From assembly GCA_003214615.1 (NCBI GenBank), contig QCLK01000001.1:62001-126000 (forward strand): 64,000 nt of DNA. The letters run 5' to 3'. Below the pieces are notes generated by a model, which saw only the letters and a program-made list of their open reading frames with translations, ran no database searches and had not been told where the DNA came from. Each line of letters begins with the position of its first letter. The stretch's first letter is position 1. The translations under genes and the position numbers were made by a program. Below are positions 8,934 to 19,072 of this stretch, one piece after another. Source of the DNA: Pelagibacteraceae bacterium AG-414-E02. GTDB taxonomy: Bacteria; Pseudomonadota; Alphaproteobacteria; Pelagibacterales; Pelagibacteraceae.

Positions 8934-9998
8934 TTATAATGTTTTTGCTGCGTCGGTGTTATGTTTTTTTAAAGTTTTGTCTGTGCCATGCGCATAGTGC
9001 TTTGACATATCTGGATAGTATTTATATGAAATAGGTTTTCTACCCAAGGCAACTGCCATTTCACGTACATGATGAGGTTCTGCTCCACAACAAATTCCAA
9101 TAAAATTTATTTTTTTCTCTGCACATTCTTTCGCAAATTCAGCCATTTCATATCTGTTACAATATAAATTATCTAATGCGACCGGAAAAGCATTGCCGCC
9201 TGGTATACAATCACAACCTTCATCAATTTGATTTAAAAACCCAGGGTTTTTCTCCGTTGTTCTATATGGAACCGGTAAAGCAGCCACATGACATGAAACG
9301 CTTTTTCTGATTTCAGGTAAAAGTTTCATTGTCATTTTTGGTCCTCTAAAACAATTTAATCCAACAACATCCGCACCGTTATCTTCTAAAATTTTACAAG
9401 CTTCACCTGGAGAAGTTCCTTCTCTTGTTTTACCATCTCGTCTAAATGCATAATTGCAAACTGCAATTAATTTAGCTTCTTTTATAACTTTAAGTGCTAT
9501 TTTTAATTCTTCTACCCAAGTGATTGTTTCGGCAATTATAAAATCAACGCCAGCTTCTTTTGCCCAACCAACTTGTTCTTCAAACATTTTTTGGCACACA
9601 ACGTTGCTTTTTTTATCTTTTGGATCATAGAGGTTTGTATTTGCAACATTTCCTGCAACCATTAAATCTAAATCTTTAAATTCATTTCTTGCATCCTTTG
9701 CAATCTTTAGAGCATTTTTTTGAAGCGGCTCAAGAAGTTTTTCTTTTCCAATTATTCTTAATTTTTCTCTATGTCCATAATAAGTAAATGCTTGAACAAC
9801 ATCACTTCCTGCTCTTATAAATTCCCTATGTAATTGAGAAACTACTTCCGGATGTTCTAAAACTACTTCAGGAACAAAAGCACCAGCTTGCAAATACCCT
9901 CTTCTTTCCATTGCAAAAAGATATCCCTCTGCGCAAAGCACAGGTCCTTTATTAAGTCTTTCAATTAAATTTTCCCCCATTGCATAAGCTAACCACAT
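8934..9998 (-). CDS. bhmt: Betaine-homocysteine S-methyltransferase
   Basis: A homocysteine methyltransferase (S-methyl_trans family) that moves a methyl group from glycine betaine to homocysteine, giving dimethylglycine and methionine. The three zinc cysteines are visible as VVGLNC (C216) and GICCG (C303, C304), spaced almost exactly as in human BHMT. The favoured donor is betaine because the dimethylglycine dehydrogenase-like gene follows immediately. The start is uncertain: an ATG at 9980 (MGENLIERL) better matches the usual family N-terminus; neither has a clear ribosome-binding site. The gene diverges from the methyltransferase at 10055 with little space for two promoters. Confidence 0.87.
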   Translation of the reverse strand: MWLAYAMGENLIERLNKGPVLCAEGYLFAMERRGYLQAGAFVPEVVLEHPEVVSQLHREFIRAGSDVVQAFTYYGHREKLRIIGKEKLLEPLQKNALKIAKDARNEFKDLDLMVAGNVANTNLYDPKDKKSNVVCQKMFEEQVGWAKEAGVDFIIAETITWVEELKIALKVIKEAKLIAVCNYAFRRDGKTREGTSPGEACKILEDNGADVVGLNCFRGPKMTMKLLPEIRKSVSCHVAALPVPYRTTEKNPGFLNQIDEGCDCIPGGNAFPVALDNLYCNRYEMAEFAKECAEKKINFIGICCGAEPHHVREMAVALGRKPISYKYYPDMSKHYAHGTDKTLKKHNTDAAKTL

Positions 9999-10054
9999 TT
10001 TAAGTATTTTGAAAATACAATTGTTTAGCTAACAAATTGTTGTTAAATTTATTT

Positions 10055-10684
10055 ATGGCGCAAAAAGACGTTGGAAATAAAATACCTATTTATAAATTAA
10101 AAACTACAGATGAAGTCATGAAATATTATGACGAATGGGGTATTAAAAATAAGTATGACCAAGATATGATTGATTGGGATTATACTGGGCCCAAAGAAAC
10201 TGTAGCTACATTTATAAAATATGCCAAAGATAAAAATATTAAAATATTAGATGCAGGTTGTGGAACTGGGCTTGTTGGAATTGAATTAAAGAAACACAAT
10301 TATTTAAGTATTGACGGAATGGATTTATCAAAAAAATTGTTAGATTTAATTCCACAAGGATACTATCAAAATCTTGATCAAGTAGATTTAAATAAACCAA
10401 TAAAAGTGAAAAATAATACGTATGATGCAATAATGTGTGTTGGAACTTTTACCTTTGGTCATGTCAAACCACATGCCTTAGATGAATTTGTAAGAATATC
10501 CAAAAAAAAAAGTTTGATCTGTTTTACAATTAATGAAGGTATATATGAAGAGTATGGTTTTGATAAAAAAATTGAAGAATTAAAAAAAAATAAATCTTGG
10601 GATGTTAAAGAATTTTTTAAATCAGACTATATTGCTAGTAAAGATGTTAATGCCTGGCTTTGCTTAGCAGAAGTTATCAAATAA
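10055..10684 (+). CDS. Class I SAM-dependent methyltransferase
   Basis: About 209 residues with a Rossmann-like methyltransferase core. Motif I is ILDAGCGTGLVG, followed by an acidic residue in GMDLSKK and the motif DAIMCVGTFTFGHV. The ATG at 10055 is preferred over a TTG 18 bp upstream. It resembles small Williams-Beuren-type methyltransferases. The substrate is unknown. It sits alone on the plus strand, divergent from BHMT and convergent with the sarcosine oxidase operon (3-bp gap), so position gives no firm functional link beyond the one-carbon neighbourhood. Confidence 0.75.
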   Translation: MAQKDVGNKIPIYKLKTTDEVMKYYDEWGIKNKYDQDMIDWDYTGPKETVATFIKYAKDKNIKILDAGCGTGLVGIELKKHNYLSIDGMDLSKKLLDLIPQGYYQNLDQVDLNKPIKVKNNTYDAIMCVGTFTFGHVKPHALDEFVRISKKKSLICFTINEGIYEEYGFDKKIEELKKNKSWDVKEFFKSDYIASKDVNAWLCLAEVIK

Positions 10685-10687
10685 ATT

Positions 10688-11275
10688 TTAAACACCTACA
10701 TAACCAAATTCTAAAGCCGCATCGGTAATATGATGATAAAACGATTCACCAAAACTCCGTAATGTTAACAGGTTAAATGTATCTGGATCTTTATCGACAA
10801 AATCAATTACGATATTAATGCCGTGAAAAACGGTTCCAGCGCAATTGTTATTTCCAAGTTCATTAAAATTAAGTGGACATCCTTTTTTTAATAAGTCTTT
10901 GGCTTGAAATCCTTTAATTTGTATTATTGCTCTTGAGTGAGAAATATCTGTGATAGCAAAGTTATCACTATTGCATTTTTCTTTGACTGTTTTGATAATT
11001 CTTTCTTTCCTAGAAATAACTAACCAGGTGTTTGGTGCACTCCAAAGAATCCTCGTTTCTTTATTTGATGAAACTTTTGGACTTTGCAAAGGAAAATCTA
11101 GTCCATCAATTTGGATACTATTTAAATTAATTTTTGACCTTTTGTACTGAACTACTTGAACAATTGTTAAATCTTTTACTTCTGAAATTTTAAGTAAATC
11201 ATTTTCATTTTTCTTGTGATGATCTCCAAAAAGACCCTTTTTATGAACAGTTTCTAAAGGCGAGATAGCTGTCAT
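10688..11275 (-). CDS. soxG: Sarcosine oxidase / N-methylglutamate dehydrogenase gamma subunit
   Basis: A 195-residue SoxG-family subunit, recognisable by the order of weak motifs typical of the family (WSAPNTWLVISR near the middle, ITDISHSRAIIQIKG, and a C-terminal FGESFYHHITDAALEFG stretch in short form). It is the last gene of a four-gene minus-strand operon and overlaps the alpha subunit gene by 4 bp (ATGA type). In the heterotetramer it contacts the alpha subunit's folate-binding half. Since the mgd operon for N-methylglutamate dehydrogenase is built from the same four subunits in the same order, and the window encodes N-methylglutamate synthase, the substrate could be sarcosine or N-methylglutamate. 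Confidence 0.82.
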   Translation of the reverse strand: MTAISPLETVHKKGLFGDHHKKNENDLLKISEVKDLTIVQVVQYKRSKINLNSIQIDGLDFPLQSPKVSSNKETRILWSAPNTWLVISRKERIIKTVKEKCNSDNFAITDISHSRAIIQIKGFQAKDLLKKGCPLNFNELGNNNCAGTVFHGINIVIDFVDKDPDTFNLLTLRSFGESFYHHITDAALEFGYVGV

Positions 11276-14268
11276 GATCTAACTCTTTCTCCTTTTGGAT
11301 CTACATAATGCGAGGATACTATTTCTACTTCGATGTTTTTATTTTTAAGTGGTGAAAGAGCAAAAAGTTTTTCTCCAATTTTTTTCTTACCATCTTTAAG
11401 AATCGCTAAAGAAAAAGGATTATTATATTCTACGCTCCAACATGATGCAGAAATATGTCCTAGTTTTGGATTTGGTAAGGTAGCATTACTATCCTTAACT
11501 AAATAAGATCCCTCTGGTATCATTGTTTTTTTATCTAAAGGAACAACACCAACAATTTTTTCTCTATTAGGGTTTAAAAATGCTTCTCTATTTAATGATC
11601 TTTTTCCAATAAAGTCCTTTTTCTTGCTTAACATCCCCTCAAGAGAAAGGTCTGAGGAAATAACTCTTCCATCTATTTCTGATCCCGCTACGTGTCCCAT
11701 TTCTATTCTTAAAGTTGAAAGTGCTTCAGTCCCATAAGGTTCTAGGTTCATTTCTTTTCCAAGTTCTATTATTTTTTCCCACATAAAAATTCCATAGCCA
11801 GACTCAACATTTATTTCATAGGCCAATTCTCCTGAAAAAGAAATTCTGAAAATTCTTGCTGGAACACCAAACAAGCTACCTTCTTTATATCCCATGAATG
11901 GTAAGCTTTCATTTGAAACATCAATTTCTGGAAAAAGTTTGCTTAATAAATTTCTTGAATTTGGTCCAGCTAATGCAACTCCAGCCCATTGTTCAGTTGT
12001 TGACAAGACATTAACATCTAATTCTGGCCAAACCACTTGTAAATAATATTCTAAATGAGCTAAAACATTTACGGCTTGAGCGGTTGTGGTTGTCATATGA
12101 AAATGATTTTCTGAAATTCGAGTCGTTGTACCATCGTCAAAAACAATTCCGTCTTCTCGAAGCATTACCCCATACCTTGCTTTTCCGACCGGTAATTTCA
12201 TCCAAGCATTTGTGTAAACTCTATTTAAAAATTCAGCAGTGTCTGGACCTTTAATATCTATTTTTCCCAGTGATGTGACATCGCAGATTCCAACGTTATT
12301 TCTTACATTGGTTGCTTCTCTTTTTGATGCTTCAAATAAAGTTTCTTTCCCTTGTTTATAATAACGAGGCCTTAACCACAAACCAGCGTCAACAAAAACT
12401 GCATTATTTTTTTCATGCCATAGGTGCATTGGTGATTTTCTAGTAGGACGGTAATATTTTCCTACTTCTCTCCCTACAATTGCTCCTATTGTTACTGGTG
12501 TATAAGGTGGTCTAAAAGTAGTGTGACCTACTTCTGGAACTATTTTATCTTCAATATTTGAAACTAGTTGCAAACCATTTAAATTACTTGTTTTCCCTTG
12601 GTCTGTGGCCATTCCAAGTGTTGTATATCTTTTAACATGCTCAATAGATCTAAAACCTTCTCTTACTGCTAATTCTACATCAGAGACAGCAACGTCATTT
12701 TGAAAATCCACAAATCTTTTATAATTTTTATTTTTTGGAAGCGGCATGCACCAAAATTTTTCGTGTGACCCATATTTTTTTTCGTTAGAAGTGGGTGTTG
12801 TACTTTTTGAATTTTTTCCTGTTATTTTATTTGATAATTCATAACCTTTATTAAATCCTTCATCTAAAGATTGTTTTAAAGAAAATATTCCATTCGCAGA
12901 TCCTACAGTAGTTTCATTTTGACGTGACTGGCTTGGTATAAATGCATCAGTTTTTTCATCAAACTTTAATTTATTTCCTGATTGTGAGGAAAGATGCACT
13001 GTTGGAGTCCAGTTTCCCGAAACACATATACAGTCACATGAAACATTCTCTAAACTTTCATAACTAGATTTATTACTATTTAATTTTCCTATTGTTGCAG
13101 AGCTAACTCTTAAATAACCTTTTGTATTAATAACTCCATGGGAAAATTTAATGTTAATATTTAAATTTTTTGCTTCTTTAATTGCTGAACTTTCAGAATT
13201 TGCCCTTACATCAATAACAAGTGGGTCGATCCCATTCTTTTTAAATTCTATAGCAGTGTCATAAGCGCTGTCATTATTAGTAAAAATGATTGGTTTTTTG
13301 CCTACAAGAACACCGTATACTTTCATGTACTCTTTAGCTGCGGATGCTAACATAATGCCTGGTCGATCATTATTACCAAACACTAATGGTCTTTCTATAG
13401 ATCCTGTTGAAATAATAACTTCTTTGGCTCTTATATACCAAAGTTTTTGTCGCGGTGTGAATTTATGTGGGTCTTTAATATGATCTTTTGTTCTTTCGTT
13501 CATCACCAACATATTATGATCATAGTAACCAAAAACTTGTGATCTATTTTTTACAATTACGTTAGGCATAGACTTAAGTTGGGTAATTGTATCATCTGCC
13601 CAATCTTTTCCTTTCTTATTTCCAATAGTGACTTCATCTGTAAGTAAACTTCCTCCGAACCGTGATTTATCCTCTGCTAAAATAACTCTTGCTCCGTTTT
13701 TTGCAGCAGCTAATGCGCTTGCTAATCCAGAAGGTCCAGAACCAGCAACTAAAAGATCACAATGTTCAAATATATGCTCATATCTATCTGGATCCGGTTT
13801 TAGAGGGGCAACGCCTAGACCAGCTGCTCTTCTAATAATAGGTTCATAAATTTTATACCAAAAATTTTTTGGCCACATAAATGTCTTGTAGTAAAAACCT
13901 GCTGGAAAGAATTTATTTAACAAATTATTTATTGCTCCAAAGTCAAAAGAGACTGAAGGCCAACAATTTTGGCTTGTTGCTTCTAGTCCTTCTACTAATT
14001 CAACTAATGTGGCAACAGCATTAGGTTCTGTTTTAGCTCCTTTATATAATTGAACTTGAGCATTAGGTTCGTCTACACCAGCTCCAATAAATCCTCGAGG
14101 TCTATGATATTTAAAGCTTCGTCCTACTAGATGAATTCCATTAGCAAGTAATGCTGATGCTAAAGTATCTCCTTCGTAACCAAAATATTTTTTCCCATTA
14201 AACTTAAATGAAATTTTTTTATTTCTATTAATGTAGCCAGCTTTATCTATTCTAAAATTTTGATCCAT
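11272..14268 (-). CDS. soxA: Sarcosine oxidase / N-methylglutamate dehydrogenase alpha subunit
   Basis: A 998-residue alpha subunit of standard length. It starts with a 2Fe-2S-ferredoxin-like fold lacking the cluster cysteines in these families, then a pyridine-nucleotide/FAD-type domain with VAGSGPSGLASALAAA near residue 175, and ends with a GcvT-like tetrahydrofolate-binding half from about residue 600 (ISFSGELAYEINV, GTEALSTLRIE). It carries the oxidised methyl group to tetrahydrofolate. It overlaps soxG by 4 bp and follows soxD after 7 bp. The operon order B-D-A-G is the same for soxBDAG and mgdABCD, so the exact N-methyl substrate is left open. Confidence 0.88.
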   Translation of the reverse strand: MDQNFRIDKAGYINRNKKISFKFNGKKYFGYEGDTLASALLANGIHLVGRSFKYHRPRGFIGAGVDEPNAQVQLYKGAKTEPNAVATLVELVEGLEATSQNCWPSVSFDFGAINNLLNKFFPAGFYYKTFMWPKNFWYKIYEPIIRRAAGLGVAPLKPDPDRYEHIFEHCDLLVAGSGPSGLASALAAAKNGARVILAEDKSRFGGSLLTDEVTIGNKKGKDWADDTITQLKSMPNVIVKNRSQVFGYYDHNMLVMNERTKDHIKDPHKFTPRQKLWYIRAKEVIISTGSIERPLVFGNNDRPGIMLASAAKEYMKVYGVLVGKKPIIFTNNDSAYDTAIEFKKNGIDPLVIDVRANSESSAIKEAKNLNINIKFSHGVINTKGYLRVSSATIGKLNSNKSSYESLENVSCDCICVSGNWTPTVHLSSQSGNKLKFDEKTDAFIPSQSRQNETTVGSANGIFSLKQSLDEGFNKGYELSNKITGKNSKSTTPTSNEKKYGSHEKFWCMPLPKNKNYKRFVDFQNDVAVSDVELAVREGFRSIEHVKRYTTLGMATDQGKTSNLNGLQLVSNIEDKIVPEVGHTTFRPPYTPVTIGAIVGREVGKYYRPTRKSPMHLWHEKNNAVFVDAGLWLRPRYYKQGKETLFEASKREATNVRNNVGICDVTSLGKIDIKGPDTAEFLNRVYTNAWMKLPVGKARYGVMLREDGIVFDDGTTTRISENHFHMTTTTAQAVNVLAHLEYYLQVVWPELDVNVLSTTEQWAGVALAGPNSRNLLSKLFPEIDVSNESLPFMGYKEGSLFGVPARIFRISFSGELAYEINVESGYGIFMWEKIIELGKEMNLEPYGTEALSTLRIEMGHVAGSEIDGRVISSDLSLEGMLSKKKDFIGKRSLNREAFLNPNREKIVGVVPLDKKTMIPEGSYLVKDSNATLPNPKLGHISASCWSVEYNNPFSLAILKDGKKKIGEKLFALSPLKNKNIEVEIVSSHYVDPKGERVRS

Positions 14269-14275
14269 TTAAAAA

Positions 14276-14542
14276 CTATAATTCCTCATTTATCTTAGCA
14301 GTTTTAAAAATTTCGTGTGTTGCTGTATTTCTTAAAACTTTAAACCACTGTCTACATCCAGCTACGTGATGCCATAGCTCTGAATGTTTTCCTCTTGGAT
14401 TTGATCTAAAATAAACAAAATCATCCCAATCTTTGTCAGAAATTTCTTTTTCCAGTTGTGGTCTTTTTAAACTGGCATCCCCTCCATAAGAAAACTCATT
14501 CTGAGATCTTTTCCCGCAATAAGGACATTTAATTTCTAACAT
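14276..14542 (-). CDS. soxD: Sarcosine oxidase / N-methylglutamate dehydrogenase delta subunit
   Basis: An 88-residue delta subunit. It shows the zinc-binding pair CPYCG near the N-terminus, then WHHVAGCRQWF with a further His and Cys, as in the family. Its length is normal. It lies 3 bp from the beta-subunit gene and 7 bp from the alpha gene and is certainly co-transcribed with both. The subunit caps the beta/alpha interface in known sarcosine oxidases and has no catalytic residues of its own. Confidence 0.86.
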   Translation of the reverse strand: MLEIKCPYCGKRSQNEFSYGGDASLKRPQLEKEISDKDWDDFVYFRSNPRGKHSELWHHVAGCRQWFKVLRNTATHEIFKTAKINEEL

Positions 14543-14545
14543 TCA

Positions 14546-15802
14546 CTATCCTATCCAAGTTTTTGTCCCAACACCTTTTTCGTCAATAAGGTGTCCCGTA
14601 TTAAATCTATTTAATCTATATTTTGAATTTAGCTCGTGAACCTGATCTTTTGCTATTGTATAAGCAAAAGTCCATCCTGATACTGGAGTTGCTTTAAATC
14701 CTCCATAGCACCAACCACAATTTAAATAAACACCATCAATATGAGTTTTATCAATAATTGGGGAACCATCCATTGACATATCCATAATACCACCCCAAGT
14801 TCTTAACATTTTTAATCTACTTAAATTTGGAAACATGGCTACTCCTTCTGACAAAACATGTTGAAGCGTGGGTAGATTTCCTCTTTGAGCGTAACTATTG
14901 TAACCATCTAAATCTCCTCCCATTACCATTTCACCTTTATCTGATTGACTGCAGTAAAAATGGCCCGCTCCAAATGTAACCACATGATCAAGAAAAGGCT
15001 TTACAGGTTCTGAAACGCAAGCTTGAAGTACATGCGACTCGATTGGCAATTTCATGTTTAATTTTTCAGCTAACAATGATGTGTTGCCAGCTACACACAA
15101 ACCTACTTTTTTAGCTTTGATATTTCCTATTGATGTTTGAACTCCTTTAACTTTTCCATTTTCAATATCAAAACCTGTTACTTCACAGTGTTGAATAATA
15201 TCAACTCCCATGGAATCTGCTTGTCTAGCATAACCCCACGCCACAGCATCGTGCCTTGCAGTTCCTCCTCTTGGCTGCATTAAACCACCAAAAATTGGAA
15301 ATCTTGCTGATGAAGAAAAGTCAGCAAACGGAATCATTTTTTTTAATTCATTTCTATTAAGCATAACTGCGTCAATTCCATTTAATCTCATAGAATTTCC
15401 TCTACGAGAGTATGTATTTAGTTGCGCGTCAGAATGTGCGAGATTGATAATTCCTCTAGGTGAATACATGACATTATAATTTAATTCTTGAGATAAGTTT
15501 TCCCAAAGTTTCATTCCATATTCATAAAAAAGGCCATTAGCGTCCCACATATAATTAGATCTTAATATCGTTGTGTTTCTTCCAACATTGCCTCCTCCAA
15601 TCCATCCTTTTTCTAATATGGCAACATTGTTAATTTTATGTTCTTTGGCTAAATAGTATGCAGTAGCAAGTCCATGACCTCCTCCACCAATAATTATTAC
15701 ATCGTATTCTTTTTTGGGTGTAGGATCTTTCCAAGCTACTTCCCAATTTTGGTGATTGCTAAAGGCATTTTTTATTAAACTAAATATAGAATACTTTTGC
15801 AT
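14546..15802 (-). CDS. soxB: Sarcosine oxidase / N-methylglutamate dehydrogenase beta subunit
   Basis: The catalytic flavoprotein subunit, 418 residues from the ATG at 15802. A GTG 24 bp upstream would add WSYKLIT and is less likely. The FAD motif is IIIGGGGHGLATAYYLA, preceded by the long N-terminal segment usual in SoxB; GGNVGRNTTILRSNY and CGWCYGGFKATP are also typical. It oxidises an N-methyl amino acid (sarcosine or N-methylglutamate) and hands the methyl group to the alpha subunit. It is first in the operon. The promoter must lie in the 97 bp shared with the divergent formate-THF ligase gene, which suits joint control of demethylation and one-carbon processing. Confidence 0.87.
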   Translation of the reverse strand: MQKYSIFSLIKNAFSNHQNWEVAWKDPTPKKEYDVIIIGGGGHGLATAYYLAKEHKINNVAILEKGWIGGGNVGRNTTILRSNYMWDANGLFYEYGMKLWENLSQELNYNVMYSPRGIINLAHSDAQLNTYSRRGNSMRLNGIDAVMLNRNELKKMIPFADFSSSARFPIFGGLMQPRGGTARHDAVAWGYARQADSMGVDIIQHCEVTGFDIENGKVKGVQTSIGNIKAKKVGLCVAGNTSLLAEKLNMKLPIESHVLQACVSEPVKPFLDHVVTFGAGHFYCSQSDKGEMVMGGDLDGYNSYAQRGNLPTLQHVLSEGVAMFPNLSRLKMLRTWGGIMDMSMDGSPIIDKTHIDGVYLNCGWCYGGFKATPVSGWTFAYTIAKDQVHELNSKYRLNRFNTGHLIDEKGVGTKTWIG

Positions 15803-15899
15803 TGTTATAAGCTTATATGACCACACAAAATTTTACTATTTGTAAAAGATACTTCAAATAATGTATACATAGTGCTCTTTTTTATATATAGGAGTGCCG

Positions 15900-17585
15900 A
15901 TGGGCCAGGTAAAATCTGATATAGAAATAGCAAGAGCAGCCAGAATGGAACCTATTGATAAAGTTCTGGAAAAAATTAACGTTCCTAATGATCCTTTTTC
16001 TTTTAGTAACATGGGTCGTCATATAGCAAAGTTAAACATTGAATATATCGATAAATTAAAAGAAAAAAAAAGCAACTTAATTTTAGTCACAGCTATAACT
16101 CCTACTCCCGCAGGTGAAGGAAAGACAACAACTTCTGTTGGACTTTGTGATGGCTTAAATAAAATTGGTAAAAAATCAATAGTTTGTTTAAGAGAACCAA
16201 GTCTTGGTCCTTCTTTTGGAATGAAGGGTGGAGCCGCTGGAGGTGGTTATGCTCAAGTTGTCCCTATGGAACAGATTAATCTACATTTTACTGGAGACTT
16301 TCATGCGATAACTTCTGCTCATAATTTACTATCAGCTTTAATTGACAATCATATTTACTGGGGAAATAAATTAAATATAGATCCGGAAAATATTGTATGG
16401 AAACGTGTTTTAGATTTAAATGATAGAGCATTAAGATCAGTTAAAATTAATCTTGGAAAATTAAAAAATAACATACCAAGAGACGATGGTTTTGATATTA
16501 CAGTTGCATCAGAAGTAATGGCCATCTTTTGCTTATCAAATAATCTTGAAGATTTAGAAAATAAAATAGGAAATATTACAATTGCTTATACAAAAGATAA
16601 AAAACCCATTTATGCAAAAGATTTGAAAGCTCAAGGTCCTATGACAGTATTATTAAAAGAGGCAATTAGACCAAATGTAACTCAAACGTTAGAAAACAAC
16701 CCTGCTATAATTCATGGTGGTCCATTTGCTAATATTGCCCATGGATGTAATTCAATAATTGCAACCAGGACAGCCCTAAAACTGTCAGAATATGTTGTGA
16801 CTGAAGCAGGTTTCGGAGCTGACCTGGGCGCAGAAAAATTTTTAGATATAAAATGCAGAAAAGCAGATATTCAACCAAACTGTGTTGTTATAGTAGCAAC
16901 TATAAGAGCTTTAAAAATGCATGGTGGAGTTGAGAAAGAAGATTTAAAAAAAGAAAATTTAGATGCTCTTAAAAAAGGTCTTCCAAACTTAGAAAAACAT
17001 ATTAAAAACGTAAAAAAATTTGGTTTAGAGTTGGTTGTAGCAATTAATCATTTTATTACGGATACAAATAAAGAAGTTAAATTAATTGAAGAGCATTGCT
17101 CAAAACTTGGAGTAAAAGTAAGTCTCTGCACCCATTGGTCTGAAGGTGGTAAGGGTACAGAAGACTTAGCAAAAAATGTCGTTAAAGCTTGTGAGAAAAA
17201 TAACAAAGCTAATTTTAAATATTTGTATGAAGATGAAACTCCAATTTTAAAAAAAGTTGAAACTATTGCAAAAGAAATTTATGGAGCAAGCGGGATAGAG
17301 TTTGATGACAAGATTAAAGAACAAGTAAATGTAATTGATAAATCTGGATTTGGTAAATTTCCTGTGTGTATAGCAAAAACACAATATAGTTTTTCTACCG
17401 ATCCAAAATCAAAAGGCGCTCCATCGGGTCATACCTTACCTATTAGAGAGATCAGATTATCAAGTGGAGCTGGATTCGTTGTTGTGATCTGCGGTTCGAT
17501 CATGACTATGCCTGGACTTCCAAGAGTTCCTGCTGCAGATTCAATTAAACTAAATAAAAAAGGTGATATAGAAGGATTGTTTTAA
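15900..17585 (+). CDS. fhs: Formate--tetrahydrofolate ligase
   Basis: A full-length ligase (about 561 aa) joining formate to tetrahydrofolate with ATP, or running in reverse to make ATP and formate from formyl-THF. The P-loop is TPAGEGKTT, followed by [19 protein letters not shown], both hallmarks of FTHFS. A GTG lies 6 bp upstream in frame, but AGGAG at 15890-15894 is ideally spaced for the ATG at 15900. It is divergent from the soxBDAG/mgd operon and overlaps the 3' end of a convergent amidotransferase gene by 4 bp. With a methyl-THF-producing operon beside it, oxidation of methyl groups to formate is a likely role. Confidence 0.95.
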   Translation: MGQVKSDIEIARAARMEPIDKVLEKINVPNDPFSFSNMGRHIAKLNIEYIDKLKEKKSNLILVTAITPTPAGEGKTTTSVGLCDGLNKIGKKSIVCLREPSLGPSFGMKGGAAGGGYAQVVPMEQINLHFTGDFHAITSAHNLLSALIDNHIYWGNKLNIDPENIVWKRVLDLNDRALRSVKINLGKLKNNIPRDDGFDITVASEVMAIFCLSNNLEDLENKIGNITIAYTKDKKPIYAKDLKAQGPMTVLLKEAIRPNVTQTLENNPAIIHGGPFANIAHGCNSIIATRTALKLSEYVVTEAGFGADLGAEKFLDIKCRKADIQPNCVVIVATIRALKMHGGVEKEDLKKENLDALKKGLPNLEKHIKNVKKFGLELVVAINHFITDTNKEVKLIEEHCSKLGVKVSLCTHWSEGGKGTEDLAKNVVKACEKNNKANFKYLYEDETPILKKVETIAKEIYGASGIEFDDKIKEQVNVIDKSGFGKFPVCIAKTQYSFSTDPKSKGAPSGHTLPIREIRLSSGAGFVVVICGSIMTMPGLPRVPAADSIKLNKKGDIEGLF

Positions 17586-18373
17586 TTTTTTAGATAATTA
17601 AGCCAGTTTTTTAATTCAATCGTTCTCAAATCATCACTTAAATCTAATTTAGCTTTTTCTATAGAACTAACATGCTGATTAATTTCGGCTTGGTTTTTAA
17701 AAACATTTTTTTCTAGCAAACCCTTTGATCTATGTTTTATTAATTTAATCATATAATCGTAAGGAATTTCTGGGTGATATTGTAAGCCCCATATTTCTGA
17801 TTTTCCTACGCAAAAATGGAGTGCTTGAAATTTATTTATTTTATCACTCGCTAATAAAATTGAATCTTTTGGTGGTATTTCCACCTCATCATAATTAAAG
17901 GCTGGTGTAGTAAATTTTTTTGGTTTGTTTGAATATACTTTATGTTTTTTTCCTGCTTCTGTTAGTTCTATATCGTGTGCAATACCAATATGAGGTCCAC
18001 CGGGTGATACTCTACATTTGCCACCAGCAGCCATAACAGTTACTTGCAAACCCCAACAAGCCCCAAATATTTTTTTTCCATGCTTGAAGCATGTTTGAGC
18101 AAATTCTATATGTTTTTTCACTTCTTTTATATCTTCATTTAAACGTAAAGTACTTCCAGTTAAAACTACACCATCATATTTTTTTAAAGATGTAATAATT
18201 TTTGAAATAGAACTATCGTCTATTGGTTCAACAATATCTATTTCGCTATTTGGTTCTATTTTTTGAAGATGTTTTTTAAAATTTTGTGATTGAGGCACAC
18301 AACCAGCGTTACCAAAGTTTATATTTTCTTGTTTTGTATTGCCTTCAACAATTAATAGCTTTAATTTATTCAT
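17582..18373 (-). CDS. Class I glutamine amidotransferase domain protein
   Basis: A 263-residue stand-alone class I amidotransferase-fold protein. The nucleophile elbow is GACWGLQV and the His/Glu pair lies in LQYHPE. Such proteins hydrolyse glutamine or a gamma-glutamyl amide. In a genome that makes gamma-glutamylmethylamide and N-methylglutamate, a gamma-glutamyl substrate is conceivable, but this is inference. Its start codon is directly back to back with the start of the next, related gene (CATATG, no intergenic base). The first beta strand (KLLIVEGN) begins at residue 4, so a later start is unlikely. Confidence 0.82.
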   Translation of the reverse strand: MNKLKLLIVEGNTKQENINFGNAGCVPQSQNFKKHLQKIEPNSEIDIVEPIDDSSISKIITSLKKYDGVVLTGSTLRLNEDIKEVKKHIEFAQTCFKHGKKIFGACWGLQVTVMAAGGKCRVSPGGPHIGIAHDIELTEAGKKHKVYSNKPKKFTTPAFNYDEVEIPPKDSILLASDKINKFQALHFCVGKSEIWGLQYHPEIPYDYMIKLIKHRSKGLLEKNVFKNQAEINQHVSSIEKAKLDLSDDLRTIELKNWLNYLKN

Positions 18374-19072
18374 ATGAAATTTTTGGTTTTACAACATATT
18401 AATATCGAACATCCAGGTATCTTCCTTAAATTTATGAAGGAAGACAATATTAAAATAGATACTGTAGAATTAGATGAAAATGAAAAAATACCAAATCTAG
18501 ATACATATGATGCCATGATTGTAATGGGAGGCCCAATGGATACCTGGCAAGAAGAAACTTATCCATGGTTAAAACCTGAAAAAGAGGCAATTAATAAGTT
18601 TGTTTGTGTAAATAAAAAACCTTATTTAGGTTTATGTCTTGGAGCCCAGCTTCTTAGTGAAGCTGTAGGAGGTAAAGTTAGAAAGATGAAAACTCCCGAA
18701 ATTGGTGTTTTAAAAGTTTCTGTAACTGATGACAGTTCTTTATTTAAAGGCCTAGATAAAAATTTAAAAGTTTTACAATGGCATTCCTATGAAGCACACG
18801 ATTTGCCAGCCAAAACAAATTTATTAGCAAGTTCTGCTGAATGCAAAGTTCAAGCTTTTTCTTTAGATAAAGCATTTGGATTGCAGTTTCATGTTGAACA
18901 AACTAATAAAACTGTTCCTGAATGGGCTTGTGTACCGGAATATAAGTCAGCTTTAGAAAAAACTTTAGGAAAAAATGCTCTTGAAAAATTTAAAAGCGAT
19001 GTAGAACAAAATTTAAATTTATTTAACGGTAGCGCCAAAACAATTTATGAAAATTTCAAAAAATTAATTTAA
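18374..19072 (+). CDS. Class I glutamine amidotransferase (GMP synthase-like)
   Basis: A 232-residue class I amidotransferase-like protein with nucleophile motif GLCLGAQLL and catalytic His/Glu in LQFHVE. It resembles the many unassigned GMP-synthase-glutaminase-like proteins. It is divergent from, and distantly similar to, the amidotransferase that starts one base upstream; the pair leaves no room for separate leaders. It converges with the iron alcohol dehydrogenase (4-bp overlap of the 3' ends). The first strand (MKFLVLQH) starts at residue 1, which supports this start. Confidence 0.83.
   Translation: MKFLVLQHINIEHPGIFLKFMKEDNIKIDTVELDENEKIPNLDTYDAMIVMGGPMDTWQEETYPWLKPEKEAINKFVCVNKKPYLGLCLGAQLLSEAVGGKVRKMKTPEIGVLKVSVTDDSSLFKGLDKNLKVLQWHSYEAHDLPAKTNLLASSAECKVQAFSLDKAFGLQFHVEQTNKTVPEWACVPEYKSALEKTLGKNALEKFKSDVEQNLNLFNGSAKTIYENFKKLI

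Noticed and set aside
9999-10054. SAM-type riboswitch ahead of the BHMT gene.
   Set aside because: The divergent gene leaves too little space and no conserved core is visible.
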